This document shows positions 11,774 through 17,497 of a DNA stretch of 25,172 bases, in pieces. Positions within the stretch are counted from its first letter, which is position 1. Every line of letters begins with the position of its first letter. Under the pieces are notes generated by a model. It saw nothing but the letters and a program-made list of their open reading frames with translations, ran no database searches and was not told where the DNA came from. Source of the DNA: a virus; IMG/VR virus record IMGVR_UViG_3300033571_020901, positions 1-25,172 of that record; one strand, given 5' to 3'. The translations under genes and the position numbers were made by a program.

Positions 11774-12115
11774 ATGAGAGAGTGTGGTGAGTGCACAGCC
11801 TGTTGTTCAGGAGCTTTGAGCGCCGATATCCATGGAATTCCAATGCATCGAGGAAAGCCATGTCACTTTCTAAACAAACTAGAGGTGCATGGTTGTGCGA
11901 TCTACGATCAACGCCCTGAAGTGTGTAGAAGATACCTATGCGCATGGATGACAGAAGATCTTCCTGAAGAACTCAAACCGAGTAATTGTAACTTTATAGT
12001 CCACAATAGAATGAAGACTCAAGGAAGATATAACATGATTCGTGTGGATGCATCTAAACCTCTCAAAGAGGAACATAAATTACTATATAATAACTGGCTT
12101 AAACAAAAAAAGTGA
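11774..12115 (+). CDS. YkgJ-family cysteine-cluster protein
   Basis: A 113-residue protein with the family-type N-terminal cluster CGECTACCSG (Cys4, 7, 10, 11), then KPCHFL (Cys30), HGCAIYDQRPEVCRRYLC (Cys41, 51, 56). This spacing (CxxCxxCC ... C ... GC.IY..RP..CR.F.C) matches the YkgJ/UPF0153 putative zinc- or iron-chelating domain. The biochemical role of the family is not settled; metal binding or redox handling is assumed. The C-terminal half is basic with no other domain. Start ATG 11774 lies behind a hairpin that masks AAAGGA. It is followed seven bases later by a peroxiredoxin gene, which fits a redox or metal-stress pairing, though that is inference. Confidence 0.82.
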   Translation: MRECGECTACCSGALSADIHGIPMHRGKPCHFLNKLEVHGCAIYDQRPEVCRRYLCAWMTEDLPEELKPSNCNFIVHNRMKTQGRYNMIRVDASKPLKEEHKLLYNNWLKQKK

Positions 12116-12122
12116 GGTTATC

Positions 12123-12698
12123 ATGAATAATAAATTAGTTTCTTCAGAGGGAATTGAAGAGTATACTGATCTGCCTGAAGTAGTTCCTTCTGTAGTGTTT
12201 AAAACCCGCATCAGGGATGAGTCGATTGGTGGATCTAATCCATATCGCTGGCAAGACGTGACCACGTTTGAGCTTTTTGCTGGTAAGCGCGTAGTCCTCT
12301 TCTCACTTCCTGGCGCCTTCACACCCACCTGTTCTACATACCAGCTTCCTGGCTTTGAAGAAAAGTTTTCTGAGTTCAAGGCTCTCGGCATCAAGGACAT
12401 CTATTGCATCTCCGTCAACGATGCCTTTGTCATGAACAAGTGGGCTAAGGATCAGAAGATCAAGAAGGTCAAAGTTATTCCTGATGGCAACAGTGAGTTT
12501 ACGAGTGCCATGCGTATGGAAACAGGAAAGTTCAATCTTGGCTTCGGATATCGGTCTTGGCGTTACGCTTGCGTCGTCAACAACGGCAAGATCGAGAAGT
12601 GGTTCGTTGAACCTGGAAAGACCTGGAACTGTGAGACTGATCCATATGGTGAAACCTCTCCAGAAAATATCCTGAATTGGTTGAAGGAAAACAGCTAA
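12123..12698 (+). CDS. Peroxiredoxin (Prx5/AhpE-like thiol peroxidase)
   Basis: A 191-residue thioredoxin-fold protein. The active-site segment SLPGAFTPTCSTYQLPGFEE contains the P-x-x-x-T-x-x-C motif with peroxidatic Cys70 and Thr67, followed by GIKDIYCISVNDAFVMNKWA, typical of the Prx5 subfamily. Other Cys lie in YACVVNN and TWNCETD and could serve as a resolving residue. The family reduces hydrogen and organic peroxides using thiol donors in the cytoplasm. There is an N-terminal extension of about 20 residues. GAGG precedes ATG 12123. It overlaps the next ATG by one base. A phage copy would protect the infected cell from oxidative damage. Confidence 0.92.
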   Translation: MNNKLVSSEGIEEYTDLPEVVPSVVFKTRIRDESIGGSNPYRWQDVTTFELFAGKRVVLFSLPGAFTPTCSTYQLPGFEEKFSEFKALGIKDIYCISVNDAFVMNKWAKDQKIKKVKVIPDGNSEFTSAMRMETGKFNLGFGYRSWRYACVVNNGKIEKWFVEPGKTWNCETDPYGETSPENILNWLKENS

Positions 12699-12823
12699 TG
12701 ATTCCCGCTATCACTCTGCGCCGTATCGTCAACGCTCGTCGAGCCATGATGAATGCGCAAGATCCCAAGTTTAAAGAGTTTTGGCAGTCTGTGATTCACC
12801 GACTGTCAGAGGCCTATGATTGA
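12698..12823 (+). CDS. Small conserved phage protein, 41 residues
   Basis: The product MIPAITLRRIVNARRAMMNA followed by QDPKFKEFWQSVIHRLSEAYD is basic at the N-terminus and helical throughout, a pattern I associate with unnamed small proteins of T4-like phages. ATG 12698 overlaps the peroxiredoxin TAA by one base, so it is translationally coupled. No function can be inferred. Confidence 0.6.
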   Translation: MIPAITLRRIVNARRAMMNAQDPKFKEFWQSVIHRLSEAYD

Positions 12824-12862
12824 GCCATATCAATCATTATTGAAACAAATGAGGTAATTAAT

Positions 12863-13339
12863 ATGAAGAATCTGATGATTACGACCGCTGCAGCTGCTGC
12901 GGCAATGTTTGCGACTCCTGCACTGGCTGGCGACTTCGCTGGTCCTCGTGTGGAAGTTACAGCCGGAGCTGATGACGTGACAGCTGGCGTTGATCCTACT
13001 GATGTGACCTACGGTGCTGGCGTCGGCTACGACCTTCAGTTCGGTAACATCGTAGCTGGCGTTGAAGCCAACGTGGACAACGTGTTCGATCGTCGTGATA
13101 TCGGCGTTGGTGCTCGACTCGGCTACGTGTTGAACGAGAACGTGCTTGTCTATGGCAAGGCAGGTTACTCGAACTGGCGTCAGGCAGCTGGCGTTGACAC
13201 CGAAGGCCTTCGTCTCGGCGGTGGTCTTGAAGTGAACCTCGCTGGCCCGGTCTATGCCAAGGCAGAGTATCGCTATACTGACTTCGAAGGTGGTCAGGGC
13301 AAGCATGGCGGTCTGGTCGGCGTCGGCCTCCGCTTCTAA
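12863..13339 (+). CDS. Outer-membrane beta-barrel protein (porin/Omp25-like family)
   Basis: A 158-residue protein with a classical signal peptide (MKNLMITTAAAAAAMFATPA, cleaved before GDF). The mature part alternates polar and hydrophobic residues in about eight strands: PRVEVTAGADD, VTYGAGVGYDLQFGNIVAGV, DIGVGARLGYVLNENVLVYG, KAGYSNWRQAAG, GLRLGGGLEVNLAGPVYAKA, EYRYTDFEGG. It ends LVGVGLRF, with C-terminal Phe as the BAM recognition signal. Similar small barrels are abundant in Rhizobiales and Sphingomonadales. Codon use is smooth and GC-rich (CTC, GGC, GTC). ATG 12863 follows ATGAGGTAATTAAT. A phage-encoded barrel could alter receptors and block superinfection, or stabilise the envelope. 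Confidence 0.88.
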   Translation: MKNLMITTAAAAAAMFATPALAGDFAGPRVEVTAGADDVTAGVDPTDVTYGAGVGYDLQFGNIVAGVEANVDNVFDRRDIGVGARLGYVLNENVLVYGKAGYSNWRQAAGVDTEGLRLGGGLEVNLAGPVYAKAEYRYTDFEGGQGKHGGLVGVGLRF

Positions 13340-13362
13340 TATGTGAGAGAAAGGTAGCCGAT

Positions 13363-13539
13363 ATGGCAAAGAAAAACACGACTGCACTTTTAGTAGGAGT
13401 GGCAGCTCTGGCTGCTATAGGCTATATCGGCTACCGTCTTCTGAAGGACGAACTAGATAAGCTCGATGACATCGATTGGGGAAACCTAGACGAAGCCATG
13501 TTTCCAGGAAAGTATCCTACAGATAATGATCTACAATAG
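13363..13539 (+). CDS. Small single-pass membrane protein, 58 residues
   Basis: The product is MAKKNTTALLVGVAALAAIG, continuing YIGYRLLKDELDKLDDIDWG: a short basic start, one membrane helix (about residues 8-25) and an acidic soluble tail ending in YPTDNDLQ. GAAAGGTAG before ATG 13363 can serve as ribosome site. It overlaps the FkbM methyltransferase gene by 14 bases. It follows the outer-membrane barrel by 23 bases, so the two may be co-expressed envelope proteins. Role unknown. Confidence 0.65.
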   Translation: MAKKNTTALLVGVAALAAIGYIGYRLLKDELDKLDDIDWGNLDEAMFPGKYPTDNDLQ

Positions 13540-14221
13540 AGAACCAGTCTTAGACAAGCTGTTTGGTCTGACCAACAGTATGTTAGTCCCAGACTTCATC
13601 GTTGAAGTCGGTAGTTTTGACGGAGAGAGTCTCAAGACCTACGGCACGTTTAGTCCATACAGCAGGTTGATCGGGTTCGAGTGTAACCCGATCAATTATT
13701 TTAAGCGCTGTCTAGGCAAACCGGTCAACTACATGACCATCACCAATCATACTGGATCTACAGAGATATATAGACCTGTGAGCAGGATCGACGATGCTGG
13801 AAGAGAGCATACTCGTGGTAACGACAGAGTTTCTGGAATTCATATGGTAGATAACGCTACCATGTTCGAGACATATACAACGCCATGTAGTACTCTGGAC
13901 GACTACTTCGAAGTCCCGCTCTCGCAAGGAAAGACGTTCAGCCTGATTGTGGATGCAGAGGGAGCAGCGTATGAGATCCTGCAAGGAGCTCAGAAGTTTC
14001 TGCAGAACGTAGTTTCCATGAAGCTCGAGTTAGAGACAGTGTCTTGTTGGGAAGGACAGAAGCTTGAGGCAGAAGTGTTGCCTCTTGTGCCTGAGAAGTT
14101 TGTAAAGATCGCTGAGACGCGCTACACTGGCAAGCCTCAGAAGCAAAACAACTCTTACTTCTTTGAAAAAGACGCAGCACTATACTTTAAGTCGATCGGT
14201 GGAGAATTACAAGGAGTATGA
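13526..14221 (+). CDS. FkbM-family methyltransferase
   Basis: A 231-residue class I methyltransferase. VPDFIVEVGSFDGESLKTYG around residues 21-40 is the SAM-binding motif I, LIGFECNPINYFKRC the acidic motif II, STLDDYFEVPLSQGKTFSLI and VDAEGAAYEILQGAQKFLQN carry the FkbM signature (K/V-D-x-E-G-x-E/A-x-x-x-L-x-G). Members O-methylate sugars, polyketides or other small substrates. In phages they are often near glycan or capsule genes, but the target here is unknown. Start overlaps the preceding gene by 14 bases. It is the second methyltransferase of the window, unrelated in detail to the one at 325. Confidence 0.85.
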   Translation: MIYNREPVLDKLFGLTNSMLVPDFIVEVGSFDGESLKTYGTFSPYSRLIGFECNPINYFKRCLGKPVNYMTITNHTGSTEIYRPVSRIDDAGREHTRGNDRVSGIHMVDNATMFETYTTPCSTLDDYFEVPLSQGKTFSLIVDAEGAAYEILQGAQKFLQNVVSMKLELETVSCWEGQKLEAEVLPLVPEKFVKIAETRYTGKPQKQNNSYFFEKDAALYFKSIGGELQGV

Positions 14222-14222
14222 A

Positions 14223-14393
14223 ATGAAGTGGATCGGTAAGTTTCGTTGTGACAATGAAAAGTGTGGTCACGAATGGGAAGAAGAGTCTGGCTCAGCCGGC
14301 TGTCCTAAGTGTGAGTCTAAAGAATTCACCTGGACAAACTATGAAGAGCTATCTAACACGTTCTTTTCAAAAACACGTAGGCGTAGTAAGTGA
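14223..14393 (+). CDS. Small zinc-ribbon protein
   Basis: A 56-residue protein with two knuckles, CDNEKCGHEW and GCPKCESKEF, that is C-x4-C ... C-x2-C spacing typical of rubredoxin/zinc-ribbon domains, followed by a basic tail KTRRRSK. It may bind nucleic acid or protein; no partner is evident. ATG 14223 has AAGGAG seven bases upstream, inside the end of the FkbM gene. Its TGA overlaps the next start (TGATG). Confidence 0.75.
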   Translation: MKWIGKFRCDNEKCGHEWEEESGSAGCPKCESKEFTWTNYEELSNTFFSKTRRRSK

Positions 14394-14590
14394 TGAAGAT
14401 GCTTAAAGAGTTAGCCTTCTTGGCTTCTGAGATAGCTCAGATTCTGACAATAGTTATATTGTTTGCTCTGGGAGTCAGCGCCATAGTGGCCATGATAGCG
14501 ATTTATTTTTCGTTGTGGCTCTTGGGACTAGCTCTGGCTCTGCCTTACATCTGTATGAAATGGTTGCTTAATTCTGCGTTCAAGCGGTAA
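14393..14590 (+). CDS. Small integral membrane protein, 65 residues
   Basis: Two adjoining hydrophobic segments, about residues 10-33 (IAQILTIVILFALGVSAIVA) and 36-58 (YFSLWLLGLALALPYICMKW), separated by almost no loop, with a basic C-terminus (NSAFKR). ATG 14393 shares a base with the upstream TGA. It is followed by a hairpin and promoter P4. Holin-like in shape, but the window already has a holin at the lysis locus; role undetermined. Confidence 0.68.
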   Translation: MKMLKELAFLASEIAQILTIVILFALGVSAIVAMIAIYFSLWLLGLALALPYICMKWLLNSAFKR

Positions 14591-14601
14591 GTCTTTGATT
14601 T

Positions 14602-14648
14602 GAAAAGAAATCTTTTCTATGTACATATTATTGGTTTTGGGGTATAAT
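14602..14648 (+). promoter_or_regulatory. Hairpin plus early promoter P4 (TGTACA - 17 - TATAAT)
   Basis: The inverted repeat GAAAAGA (14602-14608) / TCTTTTC (14611-14617) directly precedes -35 TGTACA (14620-14625), a 17-bp spacer and a perfect -10 TATAAT (14643-14648). GGACCTATAAT follows, as in P2 and P3. The hairpin-promoter pairing recalls the mobile PeSL cassettes described in T4-like phages. It drives the metallopeptidase gene. Confidence 0.78.
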
Positions 14649-14673
14649 GGACCTATAATTGGAAAGGAAGAGA

Positions 14674-15147
14674 ATGCAGATCAATGTCACAGGCTTCACC
14701 GAAGAACAGGTCGTCGAGCTCAGGGAAGCAGCGCTGTTCTTCTCGAAAGCGCTCGGCTTAGGCCGCATCGGGTATCAGCTCGATATTGAGCGTGACAAGA
14801 AGCTCGACAATGAAGGCGAGTGCGCCGACGAGGACGGCATCAAGAACCCCCGTTGGTTCACCATCACCCTCCGCGGCAAGCGTGGAGACGATCCTCTGAT
14901 TCGGACTTTGGCCCATGAAATGGTCCATGTCAAGCAGTACATTCGCAACGAGCTTGGCAAGGAACTGACCATCGCCAAAGGCAAAGGCTTCAAGATGGCC
15001 ACTCGCTGGAAGGGAGAATACTGGACTCCGGCTGCACACGAAGACGAATACTTCGATGCGCCATGGGAAATCGAGGCCTACGGCCGCGAGATTGGCCTCT
15101 ACCATAAGTGGGCAATTCACAAAGAAAAGGCCAAAGCAAGTGCTTAA
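14674..15147 (+). CDS. Zinc metallopeptidase-like protein (HExxH, SprT-like)
   Basis: A 157-residue protein with the zinc-peptidase motif LAHEMVHVKQY (His81, Glu82, His85) and a downstream WEIEAYGREIG whose Glu is the probable third ligand. The region before it (RWFTITLRGKRGDDPLIRTL) provides the edge strand common in gluzincins and SprT-like domains. Such phage proteins are conserved but their substrates are unknown; SprT-type relatives act on DNA-protein crosslinks. The true start is ATG 14674, with AAAGGAAG just upstream in the P4 leader; an in-frame TTG at 14659 overlaps that site. The end overlaps the next gene by eight bases. Confidence 0.75.
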   Translation: MQINVTGFTEEQVVELREAALFFSKALGLGRIGYQLDIERDKKLDNEGECADEDGIKNPRWFTITLRGKRGDDPLIRTLAHEMVHVKQYIRNELGKELTIAKGKGFKMATRWKGEYWTPAAHEDEYFDAPWEIEAYGREIGLYHKWAIHKEKAKASA

Positions 15148-15346
15148 TGCGATAAAATGGATAGGAACGGCATGTGTCGTAGCAGCTGCAGCATGCCGAG
15201 CCTTTGATGTACACGCAGCTGACATCGCATTGTCCATTGCAGGAGGTCTGCTATGGGCAGGAGTTGCAGCCAAGACTAAAGACAATGCACTCTTTACGGT
15301 CAATGCCTTCATCGTGGGGATCCTCCTGATAGGAGCCTTCCGTTGA
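15140..15346 (+). CDS. Small membrane protein, 68 residues, GTG start
   Basis: Starting at GTG 15140 (AAAGG nine bases upstream) the product is MLNAIKWIGTACVVAAAACR, then FDVHAADIALSIAGGLLWAG and DNALFTVNAFIVGILLIGAF: three hydrophobic segments. No ATG exists in this frame after the upstream stop. It is conserved-looking in composition but unnamed. It overlaps the metallopeptidase gene by eight bases and the next tiny ORF by four, fitting a coupled operon of small membrane proteins. Confidence 0.65.
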   Translation: MLNAIKWIGTACVVAAAACRAFDVHAADIALSIAGGLLWAGVAAKTKDNALFTVNAFIVGILLIGAFR

Positions 15347-15444
15347 GACATCCACGTCAGAGAGATATGCAATATCCTGGCTGTTTTATGCACCTCGCAA
15401 TCATGCTAGTGATTGCCTATATCATTGGAGTTTTTATATCATGA
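15343..15444 (+). CDS. Tiny membrane peptide gene, TTG start, 33 residues
   Basis: TTG 15343 has AGGAG at an ideal seven-base distance (15331-15335) and overlaps the previous TGA; the ORF ends in ATGA overlap with the next start at 15441. The peptide has a basic head (RHPRQRDMQYPGC) and a single membrane helix (FMHLAIMLVIAYIIGVFIS). Perfect junction geometry on both sides is the main support; composition alone would not convince. An internal ATG at 15367 is a weaker start. Confidence 0.5.
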   Translation: MRHPRQRDMQYPGCFMHLAIMLVIAYIIGVFIS

Positions 15445-15710
15445 AGAATGCCAAGGAAATCATCAACACCATCTTCGATCGTCTGTTTAGTTTTCCTATG
15501 TTCATCGTTATGATGGTCGTACTTACATTTTACATGCTGGTCGGCATCATTGAAGATGATAACCAAAAGCGGGCAGAAGCTAAAGCAGCATCGGCTATCT
15601 GTTATTCCATGGGAATGGTAGACGTTGAGACTGATGCTGGCAAGCGCTGCGCGACACCTGCCGATCTCAAAGAAGCCAAGATCGTTGAGCGCGTAGTAGT
15701 CAATCAGTGA
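15441..15710 (+). CDS. Single-pass membrane protein with conserved CY...RC motif
   Basis: An 89-residue protein: amphipathic start, membrane helix about residues 17-38 (FPMFIVMMVVLTFYMLVGII), then EDDNQKRAEAKAASAICYSM, GMVDVETDAGKRCATPADLK. The C-terminal pattern CY-x2-G-M-V-x4-TD-x-G-x-RC-x-P-x-DL recurs in the product at 15900, so the two are paralogues separated by one gene. The paired Cys point to an oxidising location, i.e. the tail is probably periplasmic. Function unknown. Confidence 0.7.
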   Translation: MKNAKEIINTIFDRLFSFPMFIVMMVVLTFYMLVGIIEDDNQKRAEAKAASAICYSMGMVDVETDAGKRCATPADLKEAKIVERVVVNQ

Positions 15711-15907
15711 AGTATTGGCTTATCATATTCTTCTTCGACACTCACGGAGAGTTCGTGAACAAGAAAGAAGTGCAACTGTCCAGCTATACGACGTGTCGTC
15801 AGGTGGAGCAGCAGGTCCTTATCAAGCATACCAATGCCAAGACTGTCTGCGTCACTGACGACCATCATAGCGGCAAGAAGCAAGATCCAGGAATTCCATA
15901 TGATTGA
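15707..15907 (+). CDS. Small hydrophobic-start protein with Cys pair, GTG start
   Basis: The 66-residue product MKYWLIIFFFDTHGEFVNKK, then LSSYTTCRQVEQQV and AKTVCVTDDHH. It shares its plan with the product at 3877 (MK-W start, S/T-x-C, then VCV) although overall identity is low. GTG 15707 overlaps the previous TGA by three bases. The hydrophobic start could be a signal peptide, giving a small exported disulfide protein; that is inference. It sits between the two CY...RC paralogues. Confidence 0.62.
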   Translation: MKYWLIIFFFDTHGEFVNKKEVQLSSYTTCRQVEQQVLIKHTNAKTVCVTDDHHSGKKQDPGIPYD

Positions 15908-16148
15908 TACATTGAAAAAGATCAGAGATCAATTCTTCACTTATCGTACGTTCTTTTGGCTCCTGATTATCGGGTTTACGTGGCTCGTGGTCGCGACCAT
16001 GCAAGATCAGACGCGCGAAGAGGAAGAGGCTTTCCGTTTCATGGAAAGTTGTTATGCTGAAGGTCTCGTTCCCGCGTACACAGACATGGGCCCACGGTGT
16101 GTGCCTTCTGATATTTTAGTGGATCCTTACAATGAACCTCGAACTTGA
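15900..16148 (+). CDS. Single-pass membrane protein, paralogue of the 15441 product
   Basis: An 82-residue protein with a membrane helix about residues 17-36 (TFFWLLIIGFTWLVVATM) and a tail QDQTREEEEAFRFMESCYAE, GLVPAYTDMGPRCVPSDILV, matching the CY-x2-G-x-V-x4-TD-x-G-x-RC-x-P-x-D pattern of the 15441 product. ATG 15900 has CAGGA upstream and overlaps the previous gene by eight bases. Tandem duplication with an intervening gene is likely. Function unknown. Confidence 0.7.
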   Translation: MIDTLKKIRDQFFTYRTFFWLLIIGFTWLVVATMQDQTREEEEAFRFMESCYAEGLVPAYTDMGPRCVPSDILVDPYNEPRT

Positions 16149-16368
16149 AGCCTATGAAGGCGAACTGAAGCAATTGCGCAAGCTTAGTAAGATCCTCAAG
16201 CATGAGGTGCTGGCAGAAAAGCTTGGTGAAATCTATTTTATCTGCGGCGAAGGTGGCGAGAAGGATGATAACAATCTTCCGGAAAGCATTTACATTTGCC
16301 CTGCTTATGGTGTAGACTGGTTTCAGGTCTACAAAAAGACTGATACCACCCACGGCCCGGAGTATTGA
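16132..16368 (+). CDS. Hypothetical protein, 78 residues
   Basis: The product starts with a helix (LELEAYEGELKQLRKLSKIL, KHEVLAEKLGEIYFICGEGG) and continues with beta-like segments IYICPAYGVDWFQVYKK. No family recognised. ATG 16132 overlaps the upstream gene by 17 bases in another frame. It precedes the deaminase gene by one base, so it is probably co-translated with it. Confidence 0.65.
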   Translation: MNLELEAYEGELKQLRKLSKILKHEVLAEKLGEIYFICGEGGEKDDNNLPESIYICPAYGVDWFQVYKKTDTTHGPEY

Positions 16369-16369
16369 T

Positions 16370-16789
16370 ATGACTAATTGGGACCAGCGTTTTCTAGAGC
16401 TGGCAGAACACGTAGCAACATGGTCTAAGGATCCACGCACCAAGGTGGGTGCTGTGGTGGTAGACGAGAAGAAGCGTGTCGTCTCAGTGGGTTTTAACGG
16501 ATTTCCTCGTGGAGTCCTCGATATCGAAGAGCGTCTTGATGATCGTGAGATGAAGTATCTCTTCGTCGCTCATGCTGAACGCAACGCTCTCGACAATGCA
16601 CCTATCATGACTGATGGGTGCACACTTTACTCGCCTCTGTTCCCGTGCAGCGAGTGTGCCAAGACAATCATTCAGAAAGGCATCAAACGGGTGGTCTCAC
16701 GGCCAATCTTTGAAGACGTCCCTAAGTTTCGTTGGGACATTACGATCGCCATGTTCCGTGAGGCTGGCGTTCGATATGAATATGTTTGA
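16370..16789 (+). CDS. Deoxycytidylate (dCMP) deaminase
   Basis: A 139-residue zinc-dependent deaminase. AHAERNALDNAP holds the zinc His and the catalytic Glu; FPCSECAKTIIQKG holds the two zinc Cys; STSKDP-like start appears as ATWSKDPRTKVGAVVVDEKK, and NGFPRGV is the substrate loop of dCMP deaminases. The enzyme converts dCMP to dUMP, feeding thymidylate synthesis during phage replication (T4 cd counterpart, which is longer). Its active-site residues are intact. ATG 16370 lies one base after the preceding TGA. A late-type promoter box overlaps its stop codon region. Confidence 0.9.
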   Translation: MTNWDQRFLELAEHVATWSKDPRTKVGAVVVDEKKRVVSVGFNGFPRGVLDIEERLDDREMKYLFVAHAERNALDNAPIMTDGCTLYSPLFPCSECAKTIIQKGIKRVVSRPIFEDVPKFRWDITIAMFREAGVRYEYV

Positions 16790-16797
16790 TATAAATA
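16790..16797 (+). promoter_or_regulatory. T4-type late promoter for hsp20
   Basis: TATAAATA at 16790-16797 overlaps the end of the deaminase ORF. The expected start near 16803 leaves a leader of about 50 bases before ATG 16854, beginning with a hairpin GTCTAC (16802-16807) / GTAGAC (16817-16822). This placement makes it the most natural late promoter on the plus strand here. Confidence 0.7.
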
Positions 16798-16853
16798 CCA
16801 TGTCTACGCCTAATGGGTAGACTTAATTAACCTCGCTGAAAAGGAGAATGTAT

Positions 16854-17366
16854 ATGACTGGATGGAACTTTAACCATACCTTTAAGGACTTCGATCGTTT
16901 CTTCGTTGGATTTGATCCAATAGTCAAGAAGATCGCTACCGCAGCCGAACAGGCTGCCAAGCTGGCTCAAGAAGCCAAGTATCCTCCATACAACATCAAG
17001 AAAGTAGACGAGAATCGCTACGTCATCGAGATGGCTGTCGCTGGCTTCGGCAAGCAAGACATCGAACTCGAACTTGTAGGCGATAAGCTCGTTATCAAGG
17101 GCAATGCCAAGTCAGGAGACGAAGCTCTTCCTGATGGCACATATCCCGCATATCTCTATCATGGTCTAGCTCAGCGTCCGTTTACGCGGCACTTCACGCT
17201 TGCTGACAATGTCGAGGTGGCTGGTGCTCAGCTTCTCAACGGCATCCTCAAGATCGGCCTCGAAGCCATCATCCCTGAGGAAAACAAGCCCAAGAAGATC
17301 GATATCACCACCGATGAAGACAAGGACGAAGGCGCTTCGTTCGTAGACCAGAAGAAAGTGAAGTAA
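16854..17366 (+). CDS. hsp20: Hsp20/alpha-crystallin small heat-shock chaperone
   Basis: A 170-residue protein of the IbpA type. The N-terminal FNHTFKDFDRFFVGFDPIVK is the usual aromatic-rich arm; the alpha-crystallin domain runs about residues 43-140 (YPPYNIKKVDENRYVIEMAV, AGFGKQDIELELVGDKLVIK, LAQRPFTRHFTLADNVEVAG, AQLLNGILKIGLEAIIPEEN) including the A-x-x-x-n-G-v-L-type motif. T4-like cyanophages carry similar genes, thought to hold folding intermediates during virion assembly. ATG 16854 is chosen over 16848 because AAGGAG sits seven bases before it. It is preceded by a late promoter and a leader hairpin. Confidence 0.93.
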   Translation: MTGWNFNHTFKDFDRFFVGFDPIVKKIATAAEQAAKLAQEAKYPPYNIKKVDENRYVIEMAVAGFGKQDIELELVGDKLVIKGNAKSGDEALPDGTYPAYLYHGLAQRPFTRHFTLADNVEVAGAQLLNGILKIGLEAIIPEENKPKKIDITTDEDKDEGASFVDQKKVK

Positions 17367-17367
17367 G

Positions 17368-17466
17368 ATGTTTAATCATAAGTATGTCGTGCCCGTTTCT
17401 CGGGCCGCTGCAATTTCTGTGCTTGCAATGGTAGGCTTTTGTTTCTACGCATTACTGACTATATAA
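17368..17466 (+). CDS. Tiny membrane peptide after hsp20, 32 residues
   Basis: ATG 17368 lies one base after the hsp20 TAA. The peptide MFNHKYVVPVSRAAAISVLA, MVGFCFYALLTI has a short basic head and one membrane helix. The ribosome site is weak (GAAGTAAG). Its stop lies at the foot of the terminator hairpin that separates it from the convergent lysis genes. Plausible but not proven. Confidence 0.45.
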   Translation: MFNHKYVVPVSRAAAISVLAMVGFCFYALLTI

Positions 17467-17494
17467 AAAAGAAGGGGAGCGAAAGCTCCCCTTC
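17465..17494 (-). terminator. Intrinsic terminator at the convergence of hsp20 and lysis units
   Basis: GAAGGGGAGC (17471-17480), loop GAAA, GCTCCCCTTC (17485-17494): a perfect 10-bp stem with a stable tetraloop. On the minus strand it is followed by six T, making a strong terminator just past the endolysin stop. On the plus strand only AATTTA follows, so termination there should be weaker. Confidence 0.92.
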
Positions 17495-17497
17495 AAT

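Noticed and set aside
11589-11945. 118-codon minus-strand ORF over the structured RNA and YkgJ-type gene
   Set aside because: It runs across predicted RNA stems and opposite the conserved Cys cluster; no ribosome site or promoter on that strand.
12830-13387. 185-codon minus-strand ORF opposite the outer-membrane protein
   Set aside because: Mirror frame of a GC-rich gene with a clear signal peptide and beta-barrel pattern; the antisense product has no recognisable structure.
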